Positions 1 to 8,580 of a stretch of DNA of 64,000 bases are shown piece after piece. This stretch comes from Peribacillus simplex (GTDB taxonomy: Bacteria; Bacillota; Bacilli; Bacillales; DSM-1321). The stretch is taken from the NCBI RefSeq assembly GCF_900156045.1, contig NZ_FTMX01000004.1, positions 1-64,000 of the forward strand. Direction: 5' to 3'. The number at the start of each line of letters is the position of its first letter. Position 1 is the stretch's first letter. The position numbers and the translations under genes were made by a program. The notes beneath the pieces are model-generated. The model was not told the origin of the DNA. It saw nothing but the letters and a program-made list of their open reading frames with translations, and did not search any database.

Positions 1-236
1 GAAATGGCGCTGACCGTATCATTTTTCAACACATCATCAGTCGCAACCGATTGAGCGAAATCATAAGACTTTGTTAAAATATTCACTAACTCAGTCAGTT
101 TTGGTAACTGCTCGACTAAAGTGTTCAATGATTCCTGTACCTCGGGCTTTAAAAGCTGATCAAGGATATCCAATTGTTCTTGGTTTGCAGAAATATTAAG
201 TGTTTCATGTTCAGGTTTTGAGACTACATCTACCAT
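1..236 (-). CDS. DUF1641 family protein, N-terminal part (runs off the window)
   Basis: This is the first 78 codons of a gene that leaves the window at its left edge. The ATG at 236-234 follows a good ribosome binding site (AAAGGGGAA on the minus strand). The protein begins MVDVVSKPEHETLNI and continues with LDILDQLLKPEVQESL and LPKLTELVNILTKSYDFAQ, a pattern I associate with DUF1641 proteins of Bacillaceae, which often sit beside NAD(P)/FAD oxidoreductases or formate dehydrogenase genes. The diagnostic C-terminus is outside the window, so the family call rests on the N-terminus alone. No enzymatic role is established. Confidence 0.6.
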   Translation of the reverse strand, partial: MVDVVSKPEHETLNISANQEQLDILDQLLKPEVQESLNTLVEQLPKLTELVNILTKSYDFAQSVATDDVLKNDTVSAI

Positions 237-664
237 ATCTAATTCCCCTTTAAACTTAATTATTTTGATTAATGTGTTTTCCGCCGATACTACTAATCAT
301 ACGACTCTAACCTCTTAATTTCAAATATTTCTTTTGTGATACGAATATAATTTTTATAGTTATTATTAACAGTTATTAGGTGGATTTTGTGATTTCTCTT
401 AATATTCCAAAAAAACATTAAGATTATTCTGGTTATAATACCTTAAATAAAGAGACATTCTATAAGATTACGTTGGGATTCACCGCATTTCCTATAATAA
501 TAGGGGGCATGATTGCCGGCTATCGGCAGAATATGTAGACATCTTTTGTTTTGAATATATGTTTGGTTTGCTATAATGTCCATAATCTTTGAATATGCCA
601 TGGCTGAATGTGACCCAGGAATATTTTATCTGATTTAGGGTAAAGAATATTATCGGAATTGGAG
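237..664. other. Intergenic promoter region between the DUF1641 gene and a small ORF
   Basis: About 430 bp of AT-rich DNA separate the divergent left-edge gene from the small ORF at 665. A TATAAT at 572-577 with TTGAAT at 551-556 resembles a promoter reading right, but the 15-bp spacer is short. I see no protein-like reading frame or strong repeat here. Confidence 0.3.
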
Positions 665-880
665 ATGATGCCCTTGGTAGAACGCAGGATATTAAAGATC
701 CGTGGTGAGAATATCGAAATATCCTCCAGGTATAATGAAAAATATAGTAAATGGAATTGTACAGCCAAAATTCCCAATAGTTCCATCATTGCTTATTGTC
801 GTGATAAGAATAGGCTTCGTGCTGAGACAGTTTCTATGAGCAGGTTATTAATTACTTATGATGACTATAAAGTTGTTTGA
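665..880 (+). CDS. Small hypothetical protein (about 71 aa)
   Basis: An open frame whose likely start is ATG at 665 or 668, just behind GGAATTGGAG. The product is basic and polar (PLVERRILKIRG, SRYNEKYSKWNCTAKI, YCRDKNRLRAETVSM) and resembles no family I know. The case for a real gene is its surroundings: a possible promoter near 551-577 upstream and a clear intrinsic terminator at 908-950 downstream. Against it are very short spacing between ribosome binding site and start, and an overlapping frame of similar length on the other strand. It could instead be part of a small non-coding transcript. Confidence 0.3.
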   Translation: MMPLVERRILKIRGENIEISSRYNEKYSKWNCTAKIPNSSIIAYCRDKNRLRAETVSMSRLLITYDDYKVV

Positions 881-907
881 GATGTAATGGGATAATTCAT
901 AAATAGG

Positions 908-950
908 AAAAAGGCGCATAACCTAGAAGATGATGGTTGGGCGCCTTTTT
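908..950 (+). terminator. Rho-independent terminator
   Basis: AAAAAGGCGC (908-917) pairs with GCGCCTTTTT (941-950) across a 23-nt loop, ending in a T run. It closes the small unit at 665-880. Confidence 0.7.
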
Positions 951-1321
951 CATTGTATAAAGAAGAAGGAATAATGCTAAGTTTCATCATCGTCTCCCTA
1001 TATATCTTCGAAAATTCCTGATTTATCTCCGATTTATACGATTTATCGATTTTTCGACAAAAACTCTATATAAAAAAGCTATCTTCATATTGAAATGCAA
1101 CGAAATTGTCAAAAAAAATATCAGAAAATACTGATAAGGATAGTAAAATTATGTTAATATATTTAAAAAAAGTATTATTTTCTAAGTAATAATAATTTAT
1201 TTTTCAACAATCTCCATAAATGGAGTGTAGGGCCTGACCTTTTTATAAACAGTAATTAGCAGGCATACAGAATAAGTTTATCAATTGATTTTACTACAAT
1301 AAACTGAAATGGAGTGATAGA
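951..1321. other. AT-rich upstream region of the SUKH gene
   Basis: About 370 bp with no supportable gene, rich in A and T runs. No toxin-like frame is present next to the SUKH protein that follows. I see no convincing consensus promoter. Confidence 0.3.
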
Positions 1322-1777
1322 ATGGTTAATATTACAGGATATGGCAAAGCGACACAAGAAGCAGTGAGTAATTTTCAGGAATTTGTGGGTTTTGAGATCC
1401 CTGCAGATTATAAACAATTTCTCCTTACGCATAATGGCGGTACAACTGCGGTTCAAAACAGTAAGTTTTATGTAGATGCATTAGACACGCTCGTTTGCTT
1501 AAATATACTATATGGATTAGAGCTTCAAGATAAAGAACTGGATTTACAGAAATGGCATGAAGAAAATAGGGAAGACTTACATAAGAATTGCATTATAATA
1601 GGTAATGATACATGTGCAGGTAAAATATTGCTGATAGATAACGAAGAGGAAAAAGGAGTTTACTTCTGGGATCAGGGGTGGTATTCGGATCCATCAAGTC
1701 AGGATGAAAATATTTATAAAGTTGCATCGAGTTTTAAATCCTTCATTGAGGGATTGAAAATCCCAGAAGAAATCTAA
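1322..1777 (+). CDS. SMI1/KNR4 (SUKH) family protein
   Basis: A 151-residue acidic single-domain protein with the SUKH hallmarks: the early segment FEIPADYKQFLLTHNGG (about residues 24-38), then GKILLIDNEEEKGVYFWD and a C-terminal SSFKSFIEGL helix. SUKH proteins are widespread immunity proteins that neutralise polymorphic or contact-dependent toxins, and some have regulatory or cell-wall roles. Here the gene stands alone, with no toxin, LXG or WXG100 gene beside it, so it may be an orphan immunity gene. The ATG lies directly after GGAGTGATAGA. The fold assignment is fairly safe; the specific role is unknown. Confidence 0.75.
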   Translation: MVNITGYGKATQEAVSNFQEFVGFEIPADYKQFLLTHNGGTTAVQNSKFYVDALDTLVCLNILYGLELQDKELDLQKWHEENREDLHKNCIIIGNDTCAGKILLIDNEEEKGVYFWDQGWYSDPSSQDENIYKVASSFKSFIEGLKIPEEI

Positions 1778-1876
1778 TTTTATTTGAATCCCTTGATTGG
1801 CTCATACCTTTCAAGGTTTTTTATTGTCAATAGCTGGATTGATATGAAGGATTGTCATGATAATGAGGAGAAAAAG

Positions 1877-2584
1877 ATGTATAAAATATTATTGGTTGAA
1901 GACGATTTCAAAATAGCGGGAATCTTGGTCAATTATTTAAAAAGGTACGGGTATGAGGTATTTGAAGTGAAGCAACTGGACCAAGTCTTTGCGGAGTTCC
2001 AAGAGGTAAAGCCAGATTTGGTTTTATTGGATATTAATCTGCCCTATTATGATGGTTTTCATTGGTGTCGGCTAATAAGGACGGTTTCAAAGGTGCCCAT
2101 CATATTCATCTCTGCAAGGACAGATGAAATGAACCAAGTCATGGCCATTGAATATGGGGGAGATGATTATTTAACAAAACCGTTTCATTTGGAAGTGGTA
2201 CTAGCGAAAATAAAGAGTGTCCTGCGCAGGGTTTATGGTGAATATGCGGAAATATCTTCATTCCACCAAAAAATAAAGGAAATGGATGGATTAACGCTTT
2301 ATATGGAAAAAGCGATGATCGAATATCAGGACAATCGGGTAACGTTAACTCAAAATGAGTTGAAATTATTGAGTTGTTTACTACGACAGTATGACACCAT
2401 TGTCTCGCGTGAAGACTTACTTGAAGCATTATGGAATGATGATTCATTTGTTGATGACAATACATTGACCGTCAATGTCACAAGGGTACGGAGAAAACTT
2501 GAGGATATTGGCGTCAATCACGCCATAACGACTAGCAGGGGAAAAGGATATCGACTAAAAATAGTGCAAGGTGAAGAAAAGTGA
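1877..2584 (+). CDS. BceR-like response regulator (OmpR family)
   Basis: A 235-residue DNA-binding response regulator. The receiver domain (about 1-118) has the acidic pocket EDD at 8-10, phospho-acceptor Asp52 in LLDINLPYYDGFHW, and the TKPF lysine motif. A winged-helix output domain follows (TLTVNVTRVRRKLEDIG). The segment around Asp52 is very close to BceR-type regulators of peptide-antibiotic resistance. I start it at ATG 1877, six bases after GAGGAG; an upstream TTG in frame at 1784 has no ribosome binding site. It overlaps the kinase gene by four bases, so they are co-translated. It probably activates the ABC genes downstream. Confidence 0.85.
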   Translation: MYKILLVEDDFKIAGILVNYLKRYGYEVFEVKQLDQVFAEFQEVKPDLVLLDINLPYYDGFHWCRLIRTVSKVPIIFISARTDEMNQVMAIEYGGDDYLTKPFHLEVVLAKIKSVLRRVYGEYAEISSFHQKIKEMDGLTLYMEKAMIEYQDNRVTLTQNELKLLSCLLRQYDTIVSREDLLEALWNDDSFVDDNTLTVNVTRVRRKLEDIGVNHAITTSRGKGYRLKIVQGEEK

Positions 2585-3642
2585 AGCTGAAATCCTTTTT
2601 AAAAGACCGTCTTTATTTTATTTTTTATACCGTTCTATTGGTAAGCCTGCTTATCATTGCTTATGCATTAGCCGTTCTGGAAGCTGGGAATCACATATCG
2701 ATTTCGAATATCATCTATTTAATTATTCTCGCGTTGTTTATGATGCTTCTATTTTTAGGGGCTGATTACATAAGGCATTACCGTTTTCTTAATCAATTAG
2801 CAAGGATGAAGCAAGAACCGAGCTTGTCGTTTGAATATGTCGAAGCTTTTAGGGAACCCCTGTCAAATGAACAAAAGTTGTGGATGGAACTTTTTCAACA
2901 AATGAACCAGGTAACAATTGGACAATTACAAGAACAAATCAAACAGAAGGAGCGATATGAACTGTTGATTCATCAATGGGTTCATCAAATGAAGACACCC
3001 GTTTCAGTCATTTCCTTACTGGTTCAAGAAGGCAAAAGGACATTTTCGAATGAGTCGATGAAGGATTATCTTAAAGAGATAGAAGAAGAAAATGATCGAT
3101 TTCGCAGAGGACTTGAAATTATATTGCATGGAGCAAGGCTGCAGCGTTTTTCGGAGGATGTAAAATCGGAGCGGGTTGACTTAATTAATCTAGTCAAGCA
3201 AGTGATTAACGAGGAAAAGAAACAGTTCATCAAACGGTTCATATATCCCAGGCTTGACACGGAGCTTGAGAATTTATATGTGCATTCGGATCGTAAGTGG
3301 CTCCACTTCGCCATTAGTCAGGTGGTCTTTAATGCACTGAAGTATTCAAGGCAGGAAGAGCATGACAGCATAACGTTCAGCATTGTTGAAAAAGAGTCGG
3401 AGATTTTCCTTAGGATAACAGATCAGGGAATCGGAATTGTCCCACATGATGTAAAACGGGTGTTTGATCCATTTTTTACTGGAGAGAACGGGCGAGTCCA
3501 ACAAGAGTCAACCGGGATGGGACTATATCTAGTGAAGGAAATCGTTAAGAAGCTTGGGCATGGTGTTACCATTCAATCGACTGTATCGGAAGGGACTACT
3601 GTGGAATTTCTCTTTAAGACAAATACCTTACATGAAAGGTGA
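2581..3642 (+). CDS. BceS-like intramembrane-sensing histidine kinase
   Basis: A 353-residue sensor kinase starting at GTG, overlapping the regulator gene by GTGA. Two transmembrane helices (about 12-34 and 41-63) are separated by only a few residues, so there is no extracellular sensor domain. This is the intramembrane-sensing architecture, in which the partner ABC permease senses the peptide. His135 in HQMKTP is the likely phosphorylation site, followed by a HATPase domain with ISQVVFNALKYS, DQGIGI and TGMGLYLVKEI. The length is near the PsdS/YvcQ type. It should phosphorylate the regulator just upstream. Confidence 0.85.
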   Translation: MKLKSFLKDRLYFIFYTVLLVSLLIIAYALAVLEAGNHISISNIIYLIILALFMMLLFLGADYIRHYRFLNQLARMKQEPSLSFEYVEAFREPLSNEQKLWMELFQQMNQVTIGQLQEQIKQKERYELLIHQWVHQMKTPVSVISLLVQEGKRTFSNESMKDYLKEIEEENDRFRRGLEIILHGARLQRFSEDVKSERVDLINLVKQVINEEKKQFIKRFIYPRLDTELENLYVHSDRKWLHFAISQVVFNALKYSRQEEHDSITFSIVEKESEIFLRITDQGIGIVPHDVKRVFDPFFTGENGRVQQESTGMGLYLVKEIVKKLGHGVTIQSTVSEGTTVEFLFKTNTLHER

Positions 3643-3740
3643 CAGAATTGTAAGGGTGTTAAACGATTATGTAATAAACTTCGATGGGAGCCTCCCGCTT
3701 TATTCATTATACTTACGGTAAGAAAGGGAGGTATTTTCGG

Positions 3741-4517
3741 ATGTCGATTTTAAAAGCGGAGCAATTATCCAAAACTTATTTTCAAAAGCAAGGGAATTTA
3801 TTTCATAAAGCGTTACATAATTTCACCATGAATGTACAGAAAGGGGAATTTGTCGGGGTGATGGGTCCATCTGGCAGCGGGAAAACCACTCTGCTTAACT
3901 TAATGGCCACTATTGATAAGCCCACCACAGGTAAAGTCATTCTAAATGATCAAAATCCTAATGAATTAAACAATCACGACCTGGCTTTGTTTCGCAGGAG
4001 GGAGATTGGATTTGTTTTTCAAGACTTCAACCTTCTTGATACACTTACCGTTCGCGAAAATATCCTCCTTCCTTTAGCGTTAGATCAATATAAATTGCAG
4101 GAAATGGAAAATAGGGTAAATCAGTTGGCGAACCTTCTTGGAATAGAAGGGATTTTAGAAAAGCGGACTTATGAAATTTCCGGAGGTCAGCAGCAACGAA
4201 CGGCATGTGCAAGAGCGATGATTCATGAGCCTTCCATTATTTTAGCGGATGAACCTACTGGTAATTTGGATTCCAAATCCGCCAAGCAGGTAATGGATAC
4301 CCTCACGACACTTCAGGAGAAAAAGGGGGCAACCATCCTCATGGTCACTCATGACCCGACTGCCGCCAGCTTCTGTGACCGGATTCTATTCATTAAGGAT
4401 GGCAAGTTCTTTTCGGAGGTGCACAGCGGAGGGGAAAGACAGAGTTTCCATCAAAGGATTTTAGATACGTTAAGCGTTTTGGGAGGAGTCTATCATGAAC
4501 ATCCGACTTCTCGCTAA
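3741..4517 (+). CDS. BceA-like ABC transporter ATPase (peptide antibiotic detoxification)
   Basis: A 258-residue MacB/BceA-type ATPase with Walker A GPSGSGKTT, the signature EISGGQQQR, Walker B IILADEPTGNLDSKS and the switch histidine in MVTHD. I start at ATG 3741, nine bases after AAAGGGAGG; an earlier in-frame ATG at 3684 lacks a ribosome binding site. The roughly 100-bp gap after the kinase gene contains a -10-like TATACT (3708-3713) with no good -35, which fits an activator-dependent promoter driven by the response regulator. It overlaps the permease gene by 23 bp and should work with it to remove peptide antibiotics from lipid II-cycle targets. Confidence 0.85.
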   Translation: MSILKAEQLSKTYFQKQGNLFHKALHNFTMNVQKGEFVGVMGPSGSGKTTLLNLMATIDKPTTGKVILNDQNPNELNNHDLALFRRREIGFVFQDFNLLDTLTVRENILLPLALDQYKLQEMENRVNQLANLLGIEGILEKRTYEISGGQQQRTACARAMIHEPSIILADEPTGNLDSKSAKQVMDTLTTLQEKKGATILMVTHDPTAASFCDRILFIKDGKFFSEVHSGGERQSFHQRILDTLSVLGGVYHEHPTSR

Positions 4518-6435
4518 GAGAAATATCCAAGGAAATGCACAACGTTACCTAGCTTATTTTTTCAGTATTGTCGTTTCCGTCTCAATCTTTTTTATTTACG
4601 CATCATTTATCTTTCATCCTGATGTGGTCCATGCGAATATCCCTGGGGGACAGCTAATTAGTAGGGGACTCATTGCAGCAGAAATAGTGATCATCATATT
4701 TTCGGTTTTCTTTATCGCTTATTCGAATGCCGCATTTATACAGCCGCGAAAAAAAGAGTTTGGGCTGCTGTCACTGCTTGGTATGTCCAAATCCCAACTA
4801 AGAAAACTGATTTACCTGGAGCAAACGATGGTTTCCCTCATATCAATCCTGATAGGGGTAGGCTTAGGGTTTTTGTTCTCAAAGCTATTCTTGATGGCAG
4901 TTTCTTGGTTATTGGCCGTAGAGCTACCAATATCGTTTGTCTTTGTCCCTGAGGCCTTTGTTTATACGATTGTTGGTTTCGTTTTGCTATTTCAGCTATT
5001 ATCGCTCCTTTCATTGTTCTCCATTGGAAATGCGGAGGTGGTCGATTTACTAAAAGATAAACAAAAACCAAAAAAGACCCCCTTCGTTTCAAAGTGGTTA
5101 ATTGCTTTATCAGCCGTTTGCTTAAGCGTTTCTTATTATTTGGCAGGCACTATGTCGTTGAATAATTCTTATATTCGAGTAATACCCATTTTATTCTTCG
5201 TACTGATCGGCACTTATTTTTTATTCAGCCAAAGTATCGTCGCTTTTTGCAGCAGGCTTTACCGGAAGAAGAAAAGCTTATATGGTGGAACGAATTTAAT
5301 CACTCAAACAAACCTGATTTTTAATATTAAAGACTATTCGAGACTATTCTTTTTGACCTCGATCATTACAGCCGTCATTTTGACAGCTGCAGGCACACTC
5401 TTCATGTTCAGTGCAGACTTAAAAAAGCAAGGGCTGAATAACATTCCGCAATCAATTGGCTGGGTGGAAAATGATGCTTCTATATATTCCATTATTGAAC
5501 CATCCGCAGTAGAGAAAGCATTAAAGGAAGATGGATTCAAGATCCATTACAAAGTGAATATGACAGGTGTACCCATTACCCACATGTTACCCCATATGAG
5601 AACGGGAGAATCCAATGAAAATAGGTCATTATTAATCTCGGAAAGTGATTATAACAATGTGGCTGCATTGCGAAAAATTGATCCGGCAAAGTTATCTGGA
5701 AAGGAAGCGTTATACGTTTTTCCTTATGGAGGACTGGATTATCAATTCGTCCAAAAGGGAGAACAAAAGGAACTTCACTATGGTAAACAAACCATACAGG
5801 TAACAATGATCGGTCAGCGCAATCAATCCATAGTCGCCCCCATAAAGTCAGCAACGACCCTGATGGTGGTAGATGATCGGCTGTTTCATGAAATAACTGC
5901 TGATGTGCCTTTAAAAGAAAAGGTAAGAGTACGCGGGTATGAAATTAGAGATTGGGAAGAAGCAATGGAAACATCCAGTAAAATCGAAAAAATGTCAAAT
6001 AATCCAGACCAAAATCAATTGCAAACAAGAGCTCCGATTTATCAAGAAATGAAACAGGGAAGCATTTTGATACTTTTTATCGGCCTGTTTGTCAGTTTAT
6101 TATTCTTTATCGTCCAGGGAAGCATGATGTATCTGCGAGTTTTTACGAATTTAGAAGATAAAAAAATCCAAATTCATGCCCTTCATCGATTGGGACTGAC
6201 AAAAAAAGAAATAAGGCAAATTTTAAGTGCGGAAATACGCATCCTCTTTTTCGCTCCTTTTCTGATAGGGATGATTCATGCCATAATCGCCTACGTGGCA
6301 TTAAGCAATTTATTGGGATCCAACTTGTTCGTCTATTCTGCTATGGTCATCGCAACGTATTTTCTTTTTCAACTGCTATATTATCAAGTAACAAAAAAGA
6401 TGTATGAGCGGGCAGTCATCAATTCGATAAAATAA
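4495..6435 (+). CDS. BceB-like ABC transporter permease
   Basis: A 646-residue permease, exactly the usual BceB/PsdB length. About ten transmembrane helices are visible, and the large extracellular loop of roughly 200 residues (about 300-520, from LFMFSADLKKQGLN to QEMKQGSIL) is the substrate-sensing domain of this family. FtsX-like helices follow (ILILFIGLFVSLLFFIVQG). Conserved family motifs such as FGLLSLLGMSKSQL are present. It works with the ATPase upstream and, by family knowledge, also forms the sensory complex with the two-helix kinase. The peptide recognised cannot be told from sequence. A strong terminator follows. Confidence 0.85.
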   Translation: MNIRLLAKRNIQGNAQRYLAYFFSIVVSVSIFFIYASFIFHPDVVHANIPGGQLISRGLIAAEIVIIIFSVFFIAYSNAAFIQPRKKEFGLLSLLGMSKSQLRKLIYLEQTMVSLISILIGVGLGFLFSKLFLMAVSWLLAVELPISFVFVPEAFVYTIVGFVLLFQLLSLLSLFSIGNAEVVDLLKDKQKPKKTPFVSKWLIALSAVCLSVSYYLAGTMSLNNSYIRVIPILFFVLIGTYFLFSQSIVAFCSRLYRKKKSLYGGTNLITQTNLIFNIKDYSRLFFLTSIITAVILTAAGTLFMFSADLKKQGLNNIPQSIGWVENDASIYSIIEPSAVEKALKEDGFKIHYKVNMTGVPITHMLPHMRTGESNENRSLLISESDYNNVAALRKIDPAKLSGKEALYVFPYGGLDYQFVQKGEQKELHYGKQTIQVTMIGQRNQSIVAPIKSATTLMVVDDRLFHEITADVPLKEKVRVRGYEIRDWEEAMETSSKIEKMSNNPDQNQLQTRAPIYQEMKQGSILILFIGLFVSLLFFIVQGSMMYLRVFTNLEDKKIQIHALHRLGLTKKEIRQILSAEIRILFFAPFLIGMIHAIIAYVALSNLLGSNLFVYSAMVIATYFLFQLLYYQVTKKMYERAVINSIK

Positions 6436-6451
6436 AAGCTATAAAATATGT

Positions 6452-6488
6452 AAATGGAATCAGGGGGCAGGCCCTGATTCCATTTTTG
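6452..6488 (+). terminator. Rho-independent terminator of the Bce-like operon
   Basis: AAATGGAATCAGGG (6452-6465) pairs with CCCTGATTCCATTT (6472-6485) across a 6-nt loop and is followed by T residues. Confidence 0.85.
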
Positions 6489-6966
6489 TTTTCCTTTATG
6501 AAAAATTAGTTAATATGTACTATTGAAAGAGAAATGATTCACTATTTTTGCGCAAATAAATATAAAAGGTGTGAATTATGGTGTAATTTTCCAGAATAGA
6601 ACTTTTATATTCTTGTAATATTTTCATATAAAGGGTAAAATTATTCATTTGAAGAGAAAGTACCAAACCCTACATCGTTAATTATCCCTTTTTTCTTACA
6701 TAAAGTTATATTAGTATAATTAATTATTGGAAATATAATGATTTATTTGAAAAAATGATTAGTTAATTCAGTGCAGATGAAATATGAACAAGTTATATGA
6801 TTGAAATTTAGTGGGTAATCTGTTAATTACTTGATTAATTATAGTATTATATGCCTGGGATTATAGAGATTATTAGATTTTTATCTATTTCTTTGTCCCT
6901 TAATATAGTAAACTCAGAATAGGTTCGTTAACTTTTAGCTGCTAGAGATGAGGTAAGTTTAATCCT
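6489..6966. other. Long AT-rich leader upstream of the orphan kinase
   Basis: About 480 bp, strongly AT-rich, without a supportable ORF. It must carry the promoter of the kinase gene at 6967; several TATAAT-like stretches exist but none has a clear -35 partner. Confidence 0.3.
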
Positions 6967-8289
6967 ATGAAAAATAAAAAGTTAAGGGCACTTCTTTATT
7001 TGACCATTCTTTTATTGATTGTTTTCATTCTTCTAAATATGTTATCAACATATTTAAGCATTAAAAATTCTGTGCAAAAATCCGTTGCTAATCAAAACTT
7101 GGTAGCTGCTAGATCCATTGCCGACTCGATGGATATAGAGGCCTATCAGCGATTTCTCAATAACCAAGTAAAGAGCCAGGATTATAGGGATATGAAAGCT
7201 TACTTAGAGGATGCCCGTGAAAAAATAGGAGCATTATATGTTTATACGCTCATGATTGATAATCCGGAAGTATCTAAGGCTATGATTACTGGATTTTCTA
7301 AGGATCATAAAGGGGATTTTCCTATCGGTGGTGTATGTACTGTTCCGCCGGAGCAGGTCAAACAGGGGTATGAAGGCAAAAGCTTCATTACCGGGATTCT
7401 AGAAGATCCTGAGTATGGTGAGTATTTGACTGTGGGAGTGCCAATGAAAAATAAAGATGGCGACATAATTGGTTTTTTGGGCATTGATGTGAGCGCAGAA
7501 GATATAAATGCCATTAACGGCAAGGTATTGAAAAGCAGCATTGCCATTCTTGTTTATAATGGTGGATTTGTTATCATGCTGCTGGTTACCTTTTTTGTCA
7601 TTCAAAAATGGTATCAAAAGGAACTGACACGTGAAGTGGGGGATACGGAAGATACGTATCAATCGGAATTTCAATCGCTCTTTGCTTCAGTCCGCTCATT
7701 AAGGCATGATTTTTCCAATCATATTCAGGTGATACATGGACTGCTTAAATTAGAGGAGAACGCAAAAGCACTCGAATACTTAACCGGTCTTTCAAAAGAA
7801 GTGCATTCAATTGAATCGATGAAATTGGATGTGACTCATCCGGGCTTATCTGTCCTGTTAGAGACAAAAAGGCTCTCTGCCCAGAATTATAACATCGATA
7901 TTGAGGTTGATGTTTCACCCGAATCCTTCAATCGAATTAAAACAATCGATTTGATTAAATTATTATCAAATGTTATCGACAATGCTATTGAGGCAACAAT
8001 TGAATTGCCGGAGCGAGAACGCCGAATGAATATTGCCTGCAAAGCTGATGATGAAAAGTACACGTTTATGGTAACGAACACCGGACCAATGATTTCGGAT
8101 TTAGATCTGGGGAATATATTCGCCAGCGGATTTTCAACCAAAAAGGCACAAAAGGGCAAAGTTCGCGGACAAGGATTGTTCATCGTTAAAGACTTGGTGA
8201 ACAGATATGATGGAGAGATTCATGTACACTCCTCAGAAAAAGAAACGACCGTTACGATGATCATTCCGGTAAATGGAAAAATGGGCTAA
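6967..8289 (+). CDS. Spo0B/CitA-type membrane sensor histidine kinase (orphan)
   Basis: A 440-residue sensor kinase. A membrane helix at about 8-30 precedes an extracytoplasmic domain of about 160 residues ending in GVPMKNKDGDIIGFLGIDVSAEDI, which looks like a PAS/Cache-type fold. A second helix lies at about 190-215. The helical segment SLRHDFSNHIQVIHGLLKLE is the Spo0B-alpha type phospho-acceptor region, with the histidine in RHD. A GHKL ATPase domain follows with LLSNVIDNAIEA and GQGLFIVKDLV. CitA/DcuS-like kinases share this layout and usually sense small carboxylates. No response regulator is adjacent, so its partner and ligand are unknown. Confidence 0.8.
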   Translation: MKNKKLRALLYLTILLLIVFILLNMLSTYLSIKNSVQKSVANQNLVAARSIADSMDIEAYQRFLNNQVKSQDYRDMKAYLEDAREKIGALYVYTLMIDNPEVSKAMITGFSKDHKGDFPIGGVCTVPPEQVKQGYEGKSFITGILEDPEYGEYLTVGVPMKNKDGDIIGFLGIDVSAEDINAINGKVLKSSIAILVYNGGFVIMLLVTFFVIQKWYQKELTREVGDTEDTYQSEFQSLFASVRSLRHDFSNHIQVIHGLLKLEENAKALEYLTGLSKEVHSIESMKLDVTHPGLSVLLETKRLSAQNYNIDIEVDVSPESFNRIKTIDLIKLLSNVIDNAIEATIELPERERRMNIACKADDEKYTFMVTNTGPMISDLDLGNIFASGFSTKKAQKGKVRGQGLFIVKDLVNRYDGEIHVHSSEKETTVTMIIPVNGKMG

Positions 8290-8299
8290 ATTGATCTAT

Positions 8300-8342
8300 A
8301 AAGGTATGGTTCCTCAATTGTAGAAGGAATCATACCTTTTTT
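8300..8342 (+). terminator. Rho-independent terminator
   Basis: AAGGTATGGTTCCT (8301-8314) pairs, with one G-T wobble, with AGGAATCATACCTT and ends in a T run. It closes the kinase gene. Confidence 0.8.
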
Positions 8343-8580
8343 ACGATTCTATTAACTGGGTTATATTCCATTCTGCCAGGGGAAGGAGCAATGGAGCAGT
8401 GAGCTTCAAATGTATTTTAGGCAATTTTAAACTCTGACAATCTAAGCGATATTAAGATGTCGATTATTACGGGGAAAAGTTGAATAAAAGTACCTGAATT
8501 GGACATAATGGGTAGATGTTTAGCTGCTTTCATCTAGATTATGGTAAGATAGGGAAAAAATCATTTAAGGCAGTGAGATT

